A stretch of 64,000 nt of DNA from positions 11,038,501 through 11,102,500 of the forward strand of contig OX344755.2 of assembly GCA_947034885.2 (NCBI GenBank), read 5' to 3'. Within the stretch, counting starts at the first letter, position 1. The number at the start of each line of letters is the position of its first letter. Shown here one piece after another: positions 12,821 through 24,176 of the stretch. Both the position numbers and the translations under genes were made by a program. The DNA comes from Thuidium tamariscinum. Lineage: Eukaryota > Streptophyta > Bryopsida > Hypnales > Thuidiaceae. The notes under the pieces were generated by a model. It was given only the letters and a program-made list of their open reading frames with translations. It searched no databases and was not told where the DNA came from.

Positions 12821-13171
12821 CTCCTGTCCCCAAATGATCTTCTGGTTGGACAAAATGGCTAAAACCTTAGACTAAAAATAGTATTATTTCAACTTGTTTC
12901 GAGCTGTAAGTAAATAGATTTTGGTGCACTTGCCTATCATCTTGAAACTTTGAGTTTGAGAGCCCCTTTTCAAAGTGTAATATTAAGCTTAAAGAATTTT
13001 CACTCTGACTTGTAGCTGGGGTAATGTTTCCAATGTGAATTTGGTCCAAAAATAGGTCTAGATTCGTTTCTAAGACTTTCAATAACAACATTCTTTTAAC
13101 ACCAAGTGTGAGTGTACTTTTATCGCTATAAAATTAAGGGGAACCCGAAAATCATTTTGGGACAGAGGAAG
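12821..13171. mobile_element. Stowaway-like MITE (351 bp), TA target
   Basis: TA then CTCCTGTCCCCAAATGATCTT at the left; AATCATTTTGGGACAGAGGAAG then TA at the right. The terminal sequence resembles the plant Stowaway consensus (CTCCCTCYGTCCCA...). The internal tract TTGGTCCAAAAATAGG recurs near 43260, marking a decayed relative. A 74-codon frame inside is a by-product. Confidence 0.75.
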
Positions 13172-13617
13172 TATTCTGTATACCTCGGTCATTCGCTTTC
13201 AACAAGGAATGTAAAGTTCTGTCTGTATGATTGACATGATTGACAGAAGTCTATCGAAGTTCAGACAAGTATTCACACTCACCAAATTCCCTCATTGGAA
13301 TTTGGGTCACATTGATCTAAACTGTTGTAACTTCTTCTTTTTTCTAAATAAATAATTTCAATTTCAATTTTCAAAACAAATGAAATGGATTCCATTGCAA
13401 AGGGTTAAAATACAAAACCGGCAGCCACAAAAACTGTTGTAACTTGTAGGGGCTTGTGGGACCATGATCCACCAAAACCCAATGCAAGCTTATGTACAAT
13501 TCAGCATTCAGATGTACATGCCGAAATTTGAAATGTGCACCACTAGAATATTTTTGTTTGTGATGGGTTGTCTGGTGTTTTGCCTGTCATAGGAAGATAA
13601 TTATTCCATTGCGGTCA

Positions 13618-13725
13618 GAATTGGAGCAAGCCTATTGTGTGCAAAATTGTAATGGGGGTGTACATTCAAGTGCTTGAATGTACACCACCATTACAATTTT
13701 GCACACAATGGACTTATTCCAATTT
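13618..13725. repeat. Near-perfect 108 bp hairpin
   Basis: Two arms of about 53 bp meet at TACATTCAAG-TG-CTTGAATGTA (centre about 13671) with only a handful of mismatches and practically no loop. It is a palindromic MITE or its relic; a small-RNA precursor cannot be excluded. Confidence 0.75.
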
Positions 13726-13786
13726 TGATTCCGGAGACTGCTTCACAAAAGAATATATGTGAATGGGGTAGTTTACCTTAACGAAG

Positions 13787-14161
13787 AGACACCCAATAGT
13801 GCACGTGTACCTTGCATTGAACTCTAGACTCATCCAAAATTGTCCCTAGAGGCCTAGACTGCAGTTAATGTGTTTGCCAAATGCTTGACTCTAATTTGTT
13901 GACGCATATCAAGGACATATACCAAAATCTAATTGGCTCACTATTGATTCTAGCATTGTTTAGATTTGGAGACATCTATTGAATAGTTTTAGTAGGCTCG
14001 AGAGCCAACACTTTTGAAAATTATAGAAATTACATACAGCATTTGAAATCTTTTTTTTTAATATTCATAATTTTCACTTGCTAATACCACAAAAATATCA
14101 TTTTCAGAAAAAGCTACCTCCAACTATGCTAAATTATTTATTAGGACGGTTTTAGGTGTCT
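13787..14161. mobile_element. Family A TIR element, copy 3 (diverged)
   Basis: AGACACCC at the left and AGGTGTCT at the right correspond to the AAACACCC/GGGTGTTT ends of 5093-5476. The interior shares 'gagccaacacttttg' and 'cctccaactatgct' with the other copies. Confidence 0.6.
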
Positions 14162-14706
14162 CTATCGTATATCACACAAGTTTTCTGAACTTTGTCATTG
14201 GAATTTGGTCACATTGACAAAGCAAACCATACCTTGACAAGTAGAATTGTTAGTTTGTCCTCAAACTATTGTTGAAATTTTTATTTATTAAATTATAAAA
14301 TACATTAAAATAACTAATGTGAGAAATGGAGAGAGCAATTAAAATTATATTTTTTTCAAACAAATTAAAAATTTATTAAAAAATTTTGAAGTGTGTTGCC
14401 CTATTGGCCCTTGAAAGTCTACCTTCAAACCAACAAAAAGTCCATCTACATATAATGGTCATGATGTCACTTGATCACCTAAAGTTGTTACAAAGTATTT
14501 CCTAACATAGCCATAAACATGAAGGCCTCAAAGATTCATTTCATACAATGGATTTATACTCAAAAGGCAAAAGTTCCTATTGTAGGATGTTAAAGTAGTA
14601 ATTTGAAAGTCTATTCTTAAATCTCTAGGAAAACACTAGAATTTTTAAAAATTTCCACCCATAATAAAATTTCAAAGGTAATAGTATGTGAGCATGTAAG
14701 CCTTGA

Positions 14707-14739
<33 letters not shown>

Positions 14740-14740
14740 C
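14707..14740. repeat. (GT)n(AT)n compound microsatellite
   Basis: A run of about ten GT units passes directly into about seven AT units. The flanks carry inverted TGAGC/GCTCA words. Confidence 0.9.
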
Positions 14741-17700
14741 ACTAAACTATATAGGCTCACACTCTTAAGCTCACATAATAGCAACCTTTGATAAAATTTG
14801 GAAATCTTGAGGCCTTGAATGAGCTAAGAGAAGTAAAGAATACAAAAGAGACATAAAAAAATATAAAATACTAAGCCTAGGATGCGACCATGTGAGCATA
14901 GAGGTGTGAACCTACAAGCCTAGCCTTGATCCTTGTTGTAGGTATGTACCTACAACCATTTGAAGGTGTTCATAACATAGGTGCATTGTAACATGGATAG
15001 AGTCTATAATATAATTACCTGTAACATACACCTATAATATAGACACCTATATAACTATAGAAGGTGTTTATAATATAGATTCTTAGGTTTATAGATTCTA
15101 TATTCACGTGCCAGTACTCCAAAATACTAAGCAACTACAAAATAAGCTTAGATGTAATATTTGTGGCATTTCTCCCCACGGGGTGCACTCCCCATTTCTT
15201 TGATGTTGACGTGTGAACAAATGAAGGGTAATTTTAATTGCTTTGGACCTAAATTTTATACAATTTTTCAAAGTAAATTAGCATCCAAATAATGGACTTC
15301 TAGACTTTAGAAAAAGTAAAGGTATACAAAATACAAAATTTTATCAATTTCTTTCTTCTAAAGAAGCCCCGCCAAAATTCCCCTCCAAAAATTTGAACTT
15401 TCTATAGTGTACCTAGTATAGTATAAGTCCATAAACTATACACTAAATTCATAGAGGTGTAAGAATTTATGGTTTACTAAAGGTTGACTAGAATCCCATG
15501 TATTTATTGTATAGGCAAATTTAAATTTGAATGAATGAATCCATGAATGAATGATATTCTCACTAGCTAGGCACTTATGTCAATACAGTCCATGACTAAG
15601 TGGCAGGGTGAATGGGTGATTGAGGTTTAGTGAAGTTTTTGAAAATGAGGGTTTTTGTTTACGGTGGTGGAGGTTTTTCGAATTTGCTTGAGAGATTTTT
15701 AATTTGTGTTTGAATTTGGTTTAGGGTTCGCAAGTATCAGGCAAAGATTTAGATGCTCACTATAATTGTTTATATATCAATTGTTTATATGAATTTCTAC
15801 TATGTTGTATTTATAATGAACATAGGGTATAAAAAATTGGCACTAAATTTTTTTTTAACTAAAAGATAGGGTACATGAAATAAGCACCCTTTAGAAATTA
15901 AGGTAAAGTAAGCCTCCCATAAATCCCAAAAAATCACCTACATAGCCCTTGAATAATAGGGGCTTATTCGCAAGTGATCAACAAGCTTCCCAAATAGTAC
16001 ACCCCCTGAGCATTTATCCTTGGTTGGGGGAAGACAAATACAAGACACAAGCCTTGAATGGCTACTTTAATATCCTATATTCCTATTCTTGTCACTTATC
16101 ATTTCGTTACAATCACCTAAAACATTGACTGTGACCATAATTCAATTCATTTGATAGATCATTTCCTAGGTGTATAATGGGTCCTTTGTCTATCATGTGA
16201 TGGATTACCACTTATCATTGTTGAGGGTAGGTTAGTAACTTATCAATTAGTAGAATCATTATTAGGTTTATTTGAATGTAATCAATAAATAATCATCTCC
16301 AAAAGGTTCTTAATAGTGTTGTTTTACTCCAAACTATTCCAAAATTATCATTTCCATTGCAAAGAGAAGAAAAAGAGACAAAAAAGAAGTTGATAATGGC
16401 ATCCAACCTTAAACTCTTGCTTTATACTACTAGAAGAATGTGTGGATTTTTTTACTAACATTCATTGCATAGATATTGCAAGAATGTCAATAGTGTTTGA
16501 AGCAAAGCAAAAGAAATATTACAAATTTAATTTTCAATCAAGGATAGCAAACTTTGAAATTTTTGGTAGGCTTAAATTACTTTATACTACAAGGGAAGTA
16601 TTTACATTGTAAAATTGAGTTGAAAAGTCATAGGGGAGGGAAAAAACCTAAACTATTTTCATTACTTCAAAATCATTAAGTAGGAGGTATGAGACAAAGA
16701 AAAATTGAAATGCAAACAATTTTAAAACAAAATGAAAAATTCTCAAGGGTGACAATGTTGATGCAAGTGTTCTCAATTAAACCCATTTTGATTCTTTAGA
16801 TTGAAAGAATTAGATCAAATAACAAAAATATCATGAGGAAAAATATATGATGTTTTTTTTAACAAAACAACTTATTTGCATCTAAATTTGAGTGAAGTCC
16901 AAGAACAATACATAGGTAATATATACAAATTATAAGAGGTCAAATTTGAATTGGAAGATTTTATAAAACTAACCTTTGATAACATCTTCAAATCAAACAT
17001 TATGTACAACAATCATCTATTGATTTTTTAAATCATATACATCAATCTTTAAATGACAAGAGCCTTTACCAATATGAAATGTATAGAGCTTACCTTATCA
17101 ATGAATCTAAAAAATTTCAAGTTGACCCTTACAATGTAGCAACTTCTTGAAGATAATTCTATTCATCAAACCACATAAAATGTTTATTCTAGATGGATTG
17201 GAAAACTGTGATCCTACTTTGTTTCCCTTTAGACACATTTCCTACTTAAAAGTATTAGAACATTCTCTTACCAAGAAGGGAGAAGACTCATAATGAAGGA
17301 TGCTATGAGTCCGAATAGTTCGAACAATTGAGGAGTGCACTAAATGATCCTTATAAGGTAAAACAACTTGTAGTGGTTAGAATAAGGAATTTAGCCTTAC
17401 ATAATTGTTGAAATAAAAAAATTTCCCCTTCATGAAGAGGAGTGTGAGAAATAGCTAGATCAACCAGAATTATTTATTTTTTTATCAGGCATGAATTTGC
17501 TATGAATTTTTGAAGTGCTTAGCCCATTAGGCCCAAAAGAGTCTTTAGACTACCCTTGGACCAACAATATCTTAATCCATAATGCTCATCTTATTACCTA
17601 AAAGAGTCACAATATTTTCTAATATGGAAGATATAAAAAAGTCAATCCTTACAATGAAGTCACACTAAAAACTAAGAAGTTTCTAACTTCCTAATGAGGT

Positions 17701-18300
17701 AGCTAGTCACTTCATTACTATTATGTAAGACATTGATTATGACCCAAATCTTCATATTAAAAAAATTCATAATATATTCATTCCCTAAGTGTCTACTATT
17801 GAGTTGTTTGGCTACAATGGACTATTTTACCTAATCCATGAGGGCCTAGCTCATGTTCACCAAAATCCTAACCCTCTTGCACTCATTTCAATCAAACTAT
17901 TATTAAAAACAAGATCTACAAAAACTAACTATATCGTTTGATAGTAGAGATAGTTTTAGAGCAACAAAAAAATAGACGAATGATTTGACCATATTGTTGT
18001 AAAGATTGTAAGAGTCAAAACAAGGCAACCTTTCATATTGGAGAAGCCATACTTGAGGTGTTTGGGTACTCAAGGGTTAAACTCTCAACACCCTAGGGGC
18101 GAAAATATTGTCTCTCAATTTTGAAAGACATCTTTGTTTGACTCTGATAATCTCGTCAATGGTATGGTCAAAGGACACTTCCTTTTCTATATACCTCTGA
18201 TCATGTCTCTTCTACCAATTGGTACAACGAGTTAGTGTGAATCTTTTCTTATAAAAGGATTTGGATCTCAGTGAACATGGACTTGGTGCTCAAGGGTTAA

Positions 18301-20465
18301 GAGCATCCCCATAGGACTCATGAAGTGAACTAACTCGGGGAATGGCCAAGCCTGAGCAAATAAATTGCCCCACGGGAGGTACGGCCAAGCAAAAAGAAAG
18401 GCTAGGCCCGGCCAAATTCAATGATGGCTCAATCGGGGGTGCTATTTTGTGAGCCTGCGAGCATAATCCTATAAGCTTGTAAGCTTGTGAGCCTAGAATT
18501 TTTGGTGAAATTTTTATTGATTTTTAGGATGTAGACTCATTACCATGCTTTAAGAATTTAGGATTTTTATATCTAGTAACCCCCTCGTGGGATTTGAAAT
18601 TCGTGACTTTCAGAACTTTTTTTTCAAAAAAAAATTTCAATTTTTTTTCAATTTTTTTTTCAATTTTTCAATTTTTTCTTGCAACTCCATCACTCTCCCA
18701 AAACCTTCTTGATATCAAGAGGGGTTTTGGAGGTAGCGGGCTTTGGAGCTTTCAAAACTTTTTTTTTTCATTTTTTTCCATTTTTTTCATTTTTTTTGCG
18801 ACTATGGCTCTTGTTCACTTTTTTTTGTGACTTTTCACCCTTCAAATCCTTTTCTTGGTACCGAGAGATCAATTTGAGGGTGATAAAGTCACAAAAAAAT
18901 TTAAAAATTTAAAAAAAAGAAGTATATATATATTTTTTATACTCCATCACTCTAGAATACCCCTTGTTGGATTCTGAATTTTGGACCTCCAAAAAATTTC
19001 ATAATTTCAAAATATTTTTGAGGGGGGTATTGAGAGGCCCTTTGGAGATAGTAGGGTTTGAAATTTTAAAATATCTTAACCCCTAAAGGACTAAAGTCCC
19101 CTCGGGGGACACTTGAAATTTCGGGTAGGCTTGTGTGACATGAATTTTTGCTATGATTTTTTGAAACTTTTTTTGAAGATAGGGAATCAGGTTAGCTTTC
19201 CAAAAATATAATTTTGATTTCAATTGGTGCTTGGAAGCAAAAGTTATGCCATTCTAAGTCCAAAAAGTAGTTCGCCGGGCGAAAAAAAAAAAAAAATTAT
19301 TTTAGTTTTAAAATTTTATTTTCCCAAAGATTATGTTTTGTTCTATATCTAAAGCTTTGGTTCATTTTATTTGTACTAATAATGAGAAAGTTATGAACAA
19401 TCTTGTATTTCGGGCAATCTAAGCACCTTCTTCAAAAAATAACTTATAGAATTCATTTTTGAATGCAATTTTTCAAATTTTTCAAATTTTCTTTTTTGAT
19501 AGGGTTTAGGATGCTTTCAAGAACAAGCTCATCTTTGGGATCATGGTTTTTCAATTACATCTTAAAGTTATTGACAACTTAGTGTTTTGTTCAATCTTGG
19601 ACCTACTTCTACTTAACAAATTTTTAATGAATGAAAATCAAGTAGTTTTTCTTGGAAATTTTTTCCCCTAATTCTCAACTCAAGTGCTCAACTTAAAAAA
19701 ATTTAACTTCATGGTCTATAGTGCAAAAAAATTCAACAAATGGCAGTCAAAGTCATCTGAAATTGCAAATCAGAGTTCAAAAAAACGTTTTTTTTCCAAC
19801 TTTGACTGCTAATATCTTCCAATCCATATGGTCAAACTTCATGAAATTCTTATTACATGATCTCAAACAAGTAATTTACAAGATCCTATGGTTAGATTTT
19901 AAGAAAATTGTTTTCTTTTGTTTTTTTAGGAAGAAGTAGCAAACATGGCAGTTTTGAGTGGTTTCAAGCCAGAAAATGCCTCAGTCCTTTAGGGGTTAAC
20001 TACACTTCCACGTTTATAGGTCCACGGTCATAGGGCTGAAATTTTACTATAAATAGACTTTTTTTAAATGACTTTTTTCTTTTCTTTTGGCCTAAAAATT
20101 TCAAAGTTTCTTTTAATTAATTTTTTGAGCTCACTAGACTTATGCTCACAACTCTCAAGTTCATGCTTTTAGGCTCACAAACTAGCGTCGTTGATGGCTC
20201 AGTCAAATGGTGAGAAGTTGGCCGGGCTCGATATGCTTTAAAAAATGAATTTAAATCCTCCTTTCGAGGTACTTTAGCATTGACTATGGGTTTATTTTCT
20301 TGAAATCCACAGCAAAGGTCCTCGAATTCCAAAATCCTTTGTTCCCCTGTGCTTCTTCGCCGTATTGGAGTGGGGGAAATATCTTTGGCCACACCGGGCT
20401 TCTTCAATGCCTTGGCAAGCATCCCCTGGCCGCACCTCTCCTGTGTGCAGCCCATGGGGATGCTC
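18301..20465. mobile_element. PIF/Harbinger-like non-autonomous element, GAGCATCCCCAT ends, TAA target
   Basis: The left end is TAA then GAGCATCCCCATAGG; the right end is CCATGGGGATGCTC then TAA. The 3 bp TAA duplication and GAGCATCCCCAT terminus match the smaller element at 39414-39544, so I read the 2165 bp span as one insertion. A TTAA-type element (19080-19995) is nested within it. The minus-strand frame at 20117-20455 inside it is not recognised as a transposase. Confidence 0.55.
19080..19995. mobile_element. TTAA-bounded element, family CCCCTAAAGGACT (916 bp)
   Basis: TTAA (19076-19079) then CCCCTAAAGGACTAAAG; right end AGTCCTTTAGGGG then TTAA (19996-19999). The terminal inverted repeat is about 13 perfect bases and then degenerates. 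A homologous copy of 856 bp lies at 36381-37236, with partial copies at about 26078-26634 and 9843-10202. There is no coding capacity for a transposase. Confidence 0.8.
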
Positions 20466-21183
20466 TAAGTACCTTGAAGTAGTTTTCTGACATACCACTC
20501 TAAGATTTATCTTTGAATGTGTTCTTGCTTCAAAATTAATTTGGTTTCTCAAATTATTGATTTTTTAAAAACCCCAGGGCTTATTCCAAGAAGGTACCAA
20601 GAACAAATGGTGCGGGCCAAAGGCAAAGCCCTGGAGTAAAGTATTGATTCTGTAAGAATGCATTCAATGTTATTTAATTTCACCTTTGCTTTTTCAAGCC
20701 TGCACAGTCAAAAACTTTGCGCAAAATCAACCCTATTGAGTGTTTTGAAGGCATTCAAGAGGCTGGAATGCTGAATGGTCAAAAACTTTGTGGAAGTAAA
20801 ATGGCACGTCTTGAAGATGGACCTGCAGTTGAAACTTGAAAGGCCACAAGTAAGTTAATATTTGTTTTAGTGGAAAAAAAGAATCAGAGAATTGGTCGTA
20901 CTTCTGGAAACATTGAGTAAGTTAGGCCAAGTTGGAGATCATGGGGTGCTTGCATTGTGTTTGGCCCTCATTGCACTCAATGACAAATAGGTGTGTTTAG
21001 GAGTAATCCTATTTAAAAGTCTTCCTCGAACAAACTTTATACTTTAGATTTAGTATTCATGCAATAGCAAAGCAATGCATCCCACAAGAGACTAAAAACC
21101 TTTGAAAAGTTTGATATCCATAGAGTTCATCAAAATCATTAAACATGAGATCCATGAAGGTGGGTACCAGCCTTTTTTTTTTA

Positions 21184-21456
21184 CTTTTTGAGAAAGTGCC
21201 AAGATGGCGATCATTTGAAATTTGGTGAAGTGTTGTATTTCCACATTCATTCATCTTTAGGACTTAAAAGCACTTTTCCATCGTATTCATACACTCTTCC
21301 ATTCAAAATTGGCAACTTCATCCATATTTTAAAGAAAATGAGAATTTTTTTGGCAAATAAAGATTACTTTTATCTAGCGAAAGAAAAAACCGAGTATAAT
21401 TTACATCTTAACTTGAAATGGTGCAATTTGGCCCCATAGTGCCGGAAGAAAAAGGA
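21184..21456 (+). repeat. Dispersed repeat family B, copy 2
   Basis: Plus-strand copy of the repeat at 7140-7425 (minus) and 23355-23615 (plus). It starts at GAGAAAGTGCCAAGATGGC and ends near GTGCCGGAAGAAAAAGG. Confidence 0.7.
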
Positions 21457-21698
21457 CTAGTGGATACTCCCCAAACTGACACTTTTTTTCCCTTGTTGTG
21501 CCTAATTATTGTTATTGTAAGTATAGTCCAATTATCATTGAATTTTCTTATTAGAAAGTGAAAGGAGGTTCCAACTCACCAAAGAAAAGGACACTTAGAA
21601 ACAATTTGAGAACATCTTCCACCAAAAGAAACTTGGATCCTCAATAGCTTTTGCATTTGGTGTCCTTGACATAGATACATATTGATTTTGGAGATGTA

Positions 21699-22861
21699 CA
21701 GTGGGGTACCAATCAAAATGTCGTTTTCGCATTTGCAGTGAGAAAAATTTCGGTACTGCCAACTTTGGAAGCCTCCCGCAAGCTCAAAAATTGGTATTTT
21801 ACCACGAAATTTTTACCACAGCATAATATATTTGAAATCTCCCAACAAGTGTAGTTTTGAGAAAATTTTCACAATTTCCAACTTTGACACCCTCCCAAGG
21901 GCTGAAAAATTGGTTTCTTACCATGAATTTTTTTGTGTGAAGTCACATCTATGTTGCTAATATGTGCTCCAAATTTCAAGTTCAAATGAATTACCAAAAC
22001 AAAAATATACAAAGTCTCCCAACATGTGTAGTTGTGAGAAAATTTTCACTATTGCTGACTTTGACACCCTCCCAAGGGCTGAAAATTTGTCTATTTAACA
22101 TGAATTTTTTTGAATAAGATCAACTTTATGTTGATAATATATGCTCCAAATTTCAAGTTCAAAACACTTACCCAAAAAAAGATATTCAAAATCTCTCAAC
22201 ATGTGTAGTTGTGAGGCTAAGTTTTTACATTCGTGTCAAACTTTGCTCCACAAAATAACACTATACTAAGGGCTCAAAAACTCCTCCTCACAACTACACA
22301 TGTTGGGAGACTTTGTATATTTTTTTTTTGGTAATTCATTTGAACTTGAAATTTGGAGCACATATTAGCAATATAGATGTGACTTCACAAAAAAAAATTC
22401 ATGGTAAGAAACCAATTTTTCAGCCCTTGGAAGGGTGTCAAAGTTGGAAATTGTGAAAATTTTCTCAAAACTACACTTGTTGGGAGATTTCAAATATCTT
22501 CTTAAAAACAAATTTTTTTACCTTGAAATTTTTTATACATATTGAAAACATAGAGATTGTTTCATAACAAAAATTTCATGGCAAAAAAAAACAAACTCAA
22601 TCCTTAGGAAGGTGTCAAAGTTGAAAGTAGTGAAATGATTCTCACCACTACCCATGTTGGTAGATTTTGAATAACTTTTTTTTGGTGAATATTTTGGCCT
22701 TGGAACTTGTCATACATATAGTTAACTTAAATATTATGATGTGGTAAAAATTTCGTGGTAAAATACCAATTTTTGAGCTCACGGGAGGCTTCCAAAGTTG
22801 GCAGTACCGAAATTTTTCTCATTGCGGATGCGAAAACGACATTTTGATTGGTACCCCACTG
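21699..22861. mobile_element. 1163 bp fold-back element with CAGTGGGGTACC ends, TA target
   Basis: The left terminus is TA then CAGTGGGGTACCAATC; the right terminus is GATTGGTACCCCACTG then TA. The terminal inverted repeats extend about 80 bp or more with few mismatches. Inside, 21839-22038 and 22287-22486 form a further 200 bp inverted repeat. Sub-units of about 177 bp, each starting near CTCCCAACA(A/T)GTGTAGTT, are arranged in tandem on each arm, with starts at 21839, 22017 and 22194. The TACAGT-type terminus and TA target suggest a Tc1/mariner relationship. No transposase frame is present. Confidence 0.8.
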
Positions 22862-23354
22862 TACACCAAATGATGATGGTGGGTTTAGGCAAGTTATAAT
22901 TGTTTTGGTTTACCCACTTTATAATGTCCAAAAACTAATTAGAGCATCCCCATTGCAACACAGTGAAGGACATCAAAGAGGACCTTCTTGTGCCATAGAA
23001 AATCAATGGTGCAAACTCACCATTAGAAAGCAATTATGTCAAATTGCTCTCGGGCTACTCTAAGAGCATCTCCTCTAGTCCTTGAAGTACCCAAACCTTC
23101 TAGTTTTTAGATGACAAGTAATCAATTTAAGTAGGTAGCATGTTTTACTTTCACTTTAGATTGCCAAATTTGTCATATTTGAAGGGGTCACTAATCCCTC
23201 TACAAACTATATTTTCTTTTAGGATTAGCAAGTCATCGTAATAAATGATAGCTTACTTTTTGCTTTTGCAAGTTATGTGACTTGTGATTGATTAGAAGTG
23301 TATTTTAGTCAATTGTATTGTTGGGATACCAAATTGGACCATCCCTTTTTTCTT

Positions 23355-23615
23355 TTCTTTTTGAGAAAGTGCCAAGATGGCAATTACTTCAAATTTGGTG
23401 AAGCATTGTATTTCTACATTCATATGTCTTTTGGACTTAAGAAATACTTTTCCATCATATTCATACACTTTCACATCCAAATTTGGTGACTTCATCCATA
23501 TTTTAAAAAGAACTAGAAAACTTATGGCAAAAAAAGATTACTTTTATTTGGCAAAAAAAAGAATTTATTATGAAAAGGTACAATTTGATCCCATGGTGCT
23601 AGAAAAAAAGGGCTA
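23355..23615 (+). repeat. Dispersed repeat family B, copy 3
   Basis: Plus-strand copy, starting GAGAAAGTGCCAAGATGGC and running to the CCCATGGTGCTAG tract. Close to the copies at 21184-21456 and 7140-7425. Confidence 0.7.
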
Positions 23616-23689
23616 AATTGGACAGATCTCAATTGAAGGGACTAAGGTATCTTCACTAATTTGAGGGCTAAGGTAGAATGCTCTTAAAT

Positions 23690-24000
23690 GGAGCGGGTTC
23701 TAAAATGGTGCCCTACCTTAAATGTACAATATTTGTACATGTTGCTTTTTCATAGCCTTCAGCACTGTACTGATAGTGTACATTTTAGCTAGGGCACCAT
23801 TTTAGAACCCTATGCCCTTTCAACTTCAAAATTGGATAACTAATTTCACAAAGCTCCAAAAAATACAAAACGACTTGGGTTAGATGTCAATTCCACGTGT
23901 CTTTCAAGGGAAATATACTGAAAAATATTTCAAGATGTTTTGTCTCCCCAAATTTCAGTTTCAGCCCTTAGATGGGCAATTACTGAGCCATCTACCTTAC
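23690..24000. repeat. Dispersed repeat family D
   Basis: Shared in reverse orientation with 6725-6990 and 54480-54790, and in part with 12660-12815. Landmarks are TTTGGAGCTTTGTG, GACATCTAACCCAAGT and paired words around 'tgtacattt'. Its outer ends are inverted (CACCATTTTAGAACCC against GGTTCTAAAATGGTGC), so it may itself be a small inverted-repeat element. Confidence 0.6.
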
Positions 24001-24026
24001 AGGAGATGCTCTGAGGTAGAAAGTTA

Positions 24027-24176
24027 GGGCGTGTTTACACCAAAAAACTTAAGGTTGGGGCCCAGAGGAATGGAGTCTTCTGATTGGAACTTTGGATTGG
24101 TACCATAGCTATCTTCCAATCAAAATACTCCATTCTTTTGGGCCCCAACCCAAAGTTTTTTGGTGTAAACAGGGCC
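24027..24176. mobile_element. Tourist-like hairpin MITE (150 bp)
   Basis: Left end TTA then GGGCGTGTTTACACC; right end GGTGTAAACAGGGCC then TTG. The arms pair over about 45 bp (through CCATTC/GAATGG), making nearly the whole element a hairpin. TIR shape and 3 bp target fit PIF/Harbinger Tourist elements. The 61-codon minus frame here is a palindrome artefact. Confidence 0.7.

Larger units (their letters stand above)
23064..24011. mobile_element. Possible GAGCATCTCC element (948 bp)
   Basis: TAA then GAGCATCTCCTCTAG on the left, GGAGATGCTC then TGA on the right. Termini resemble those of 18301-20465 and 39414-39544, but the terminal repeat is short and the target duplication imperfect. It encloses repeat family B copy 3 and repeat family D. 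Confidence 0.4.

Noticed and set aside
18594-18912. Phe-rich frames in T-rich sequence
   Set aside because: They are translations of poly-T tracts.
20117-20455. Minus-strand 112-codon frame with overlapping frames
   Set aside because: It lies within a TAA-flanked transposon-like element, has no known domain and is not conserved with other repeat copies that I can see.
22942-23060. Possible small GAGCATCCCC element
   Set aside because: The right end (GGGCTACTC) matches too poorly to define an element.
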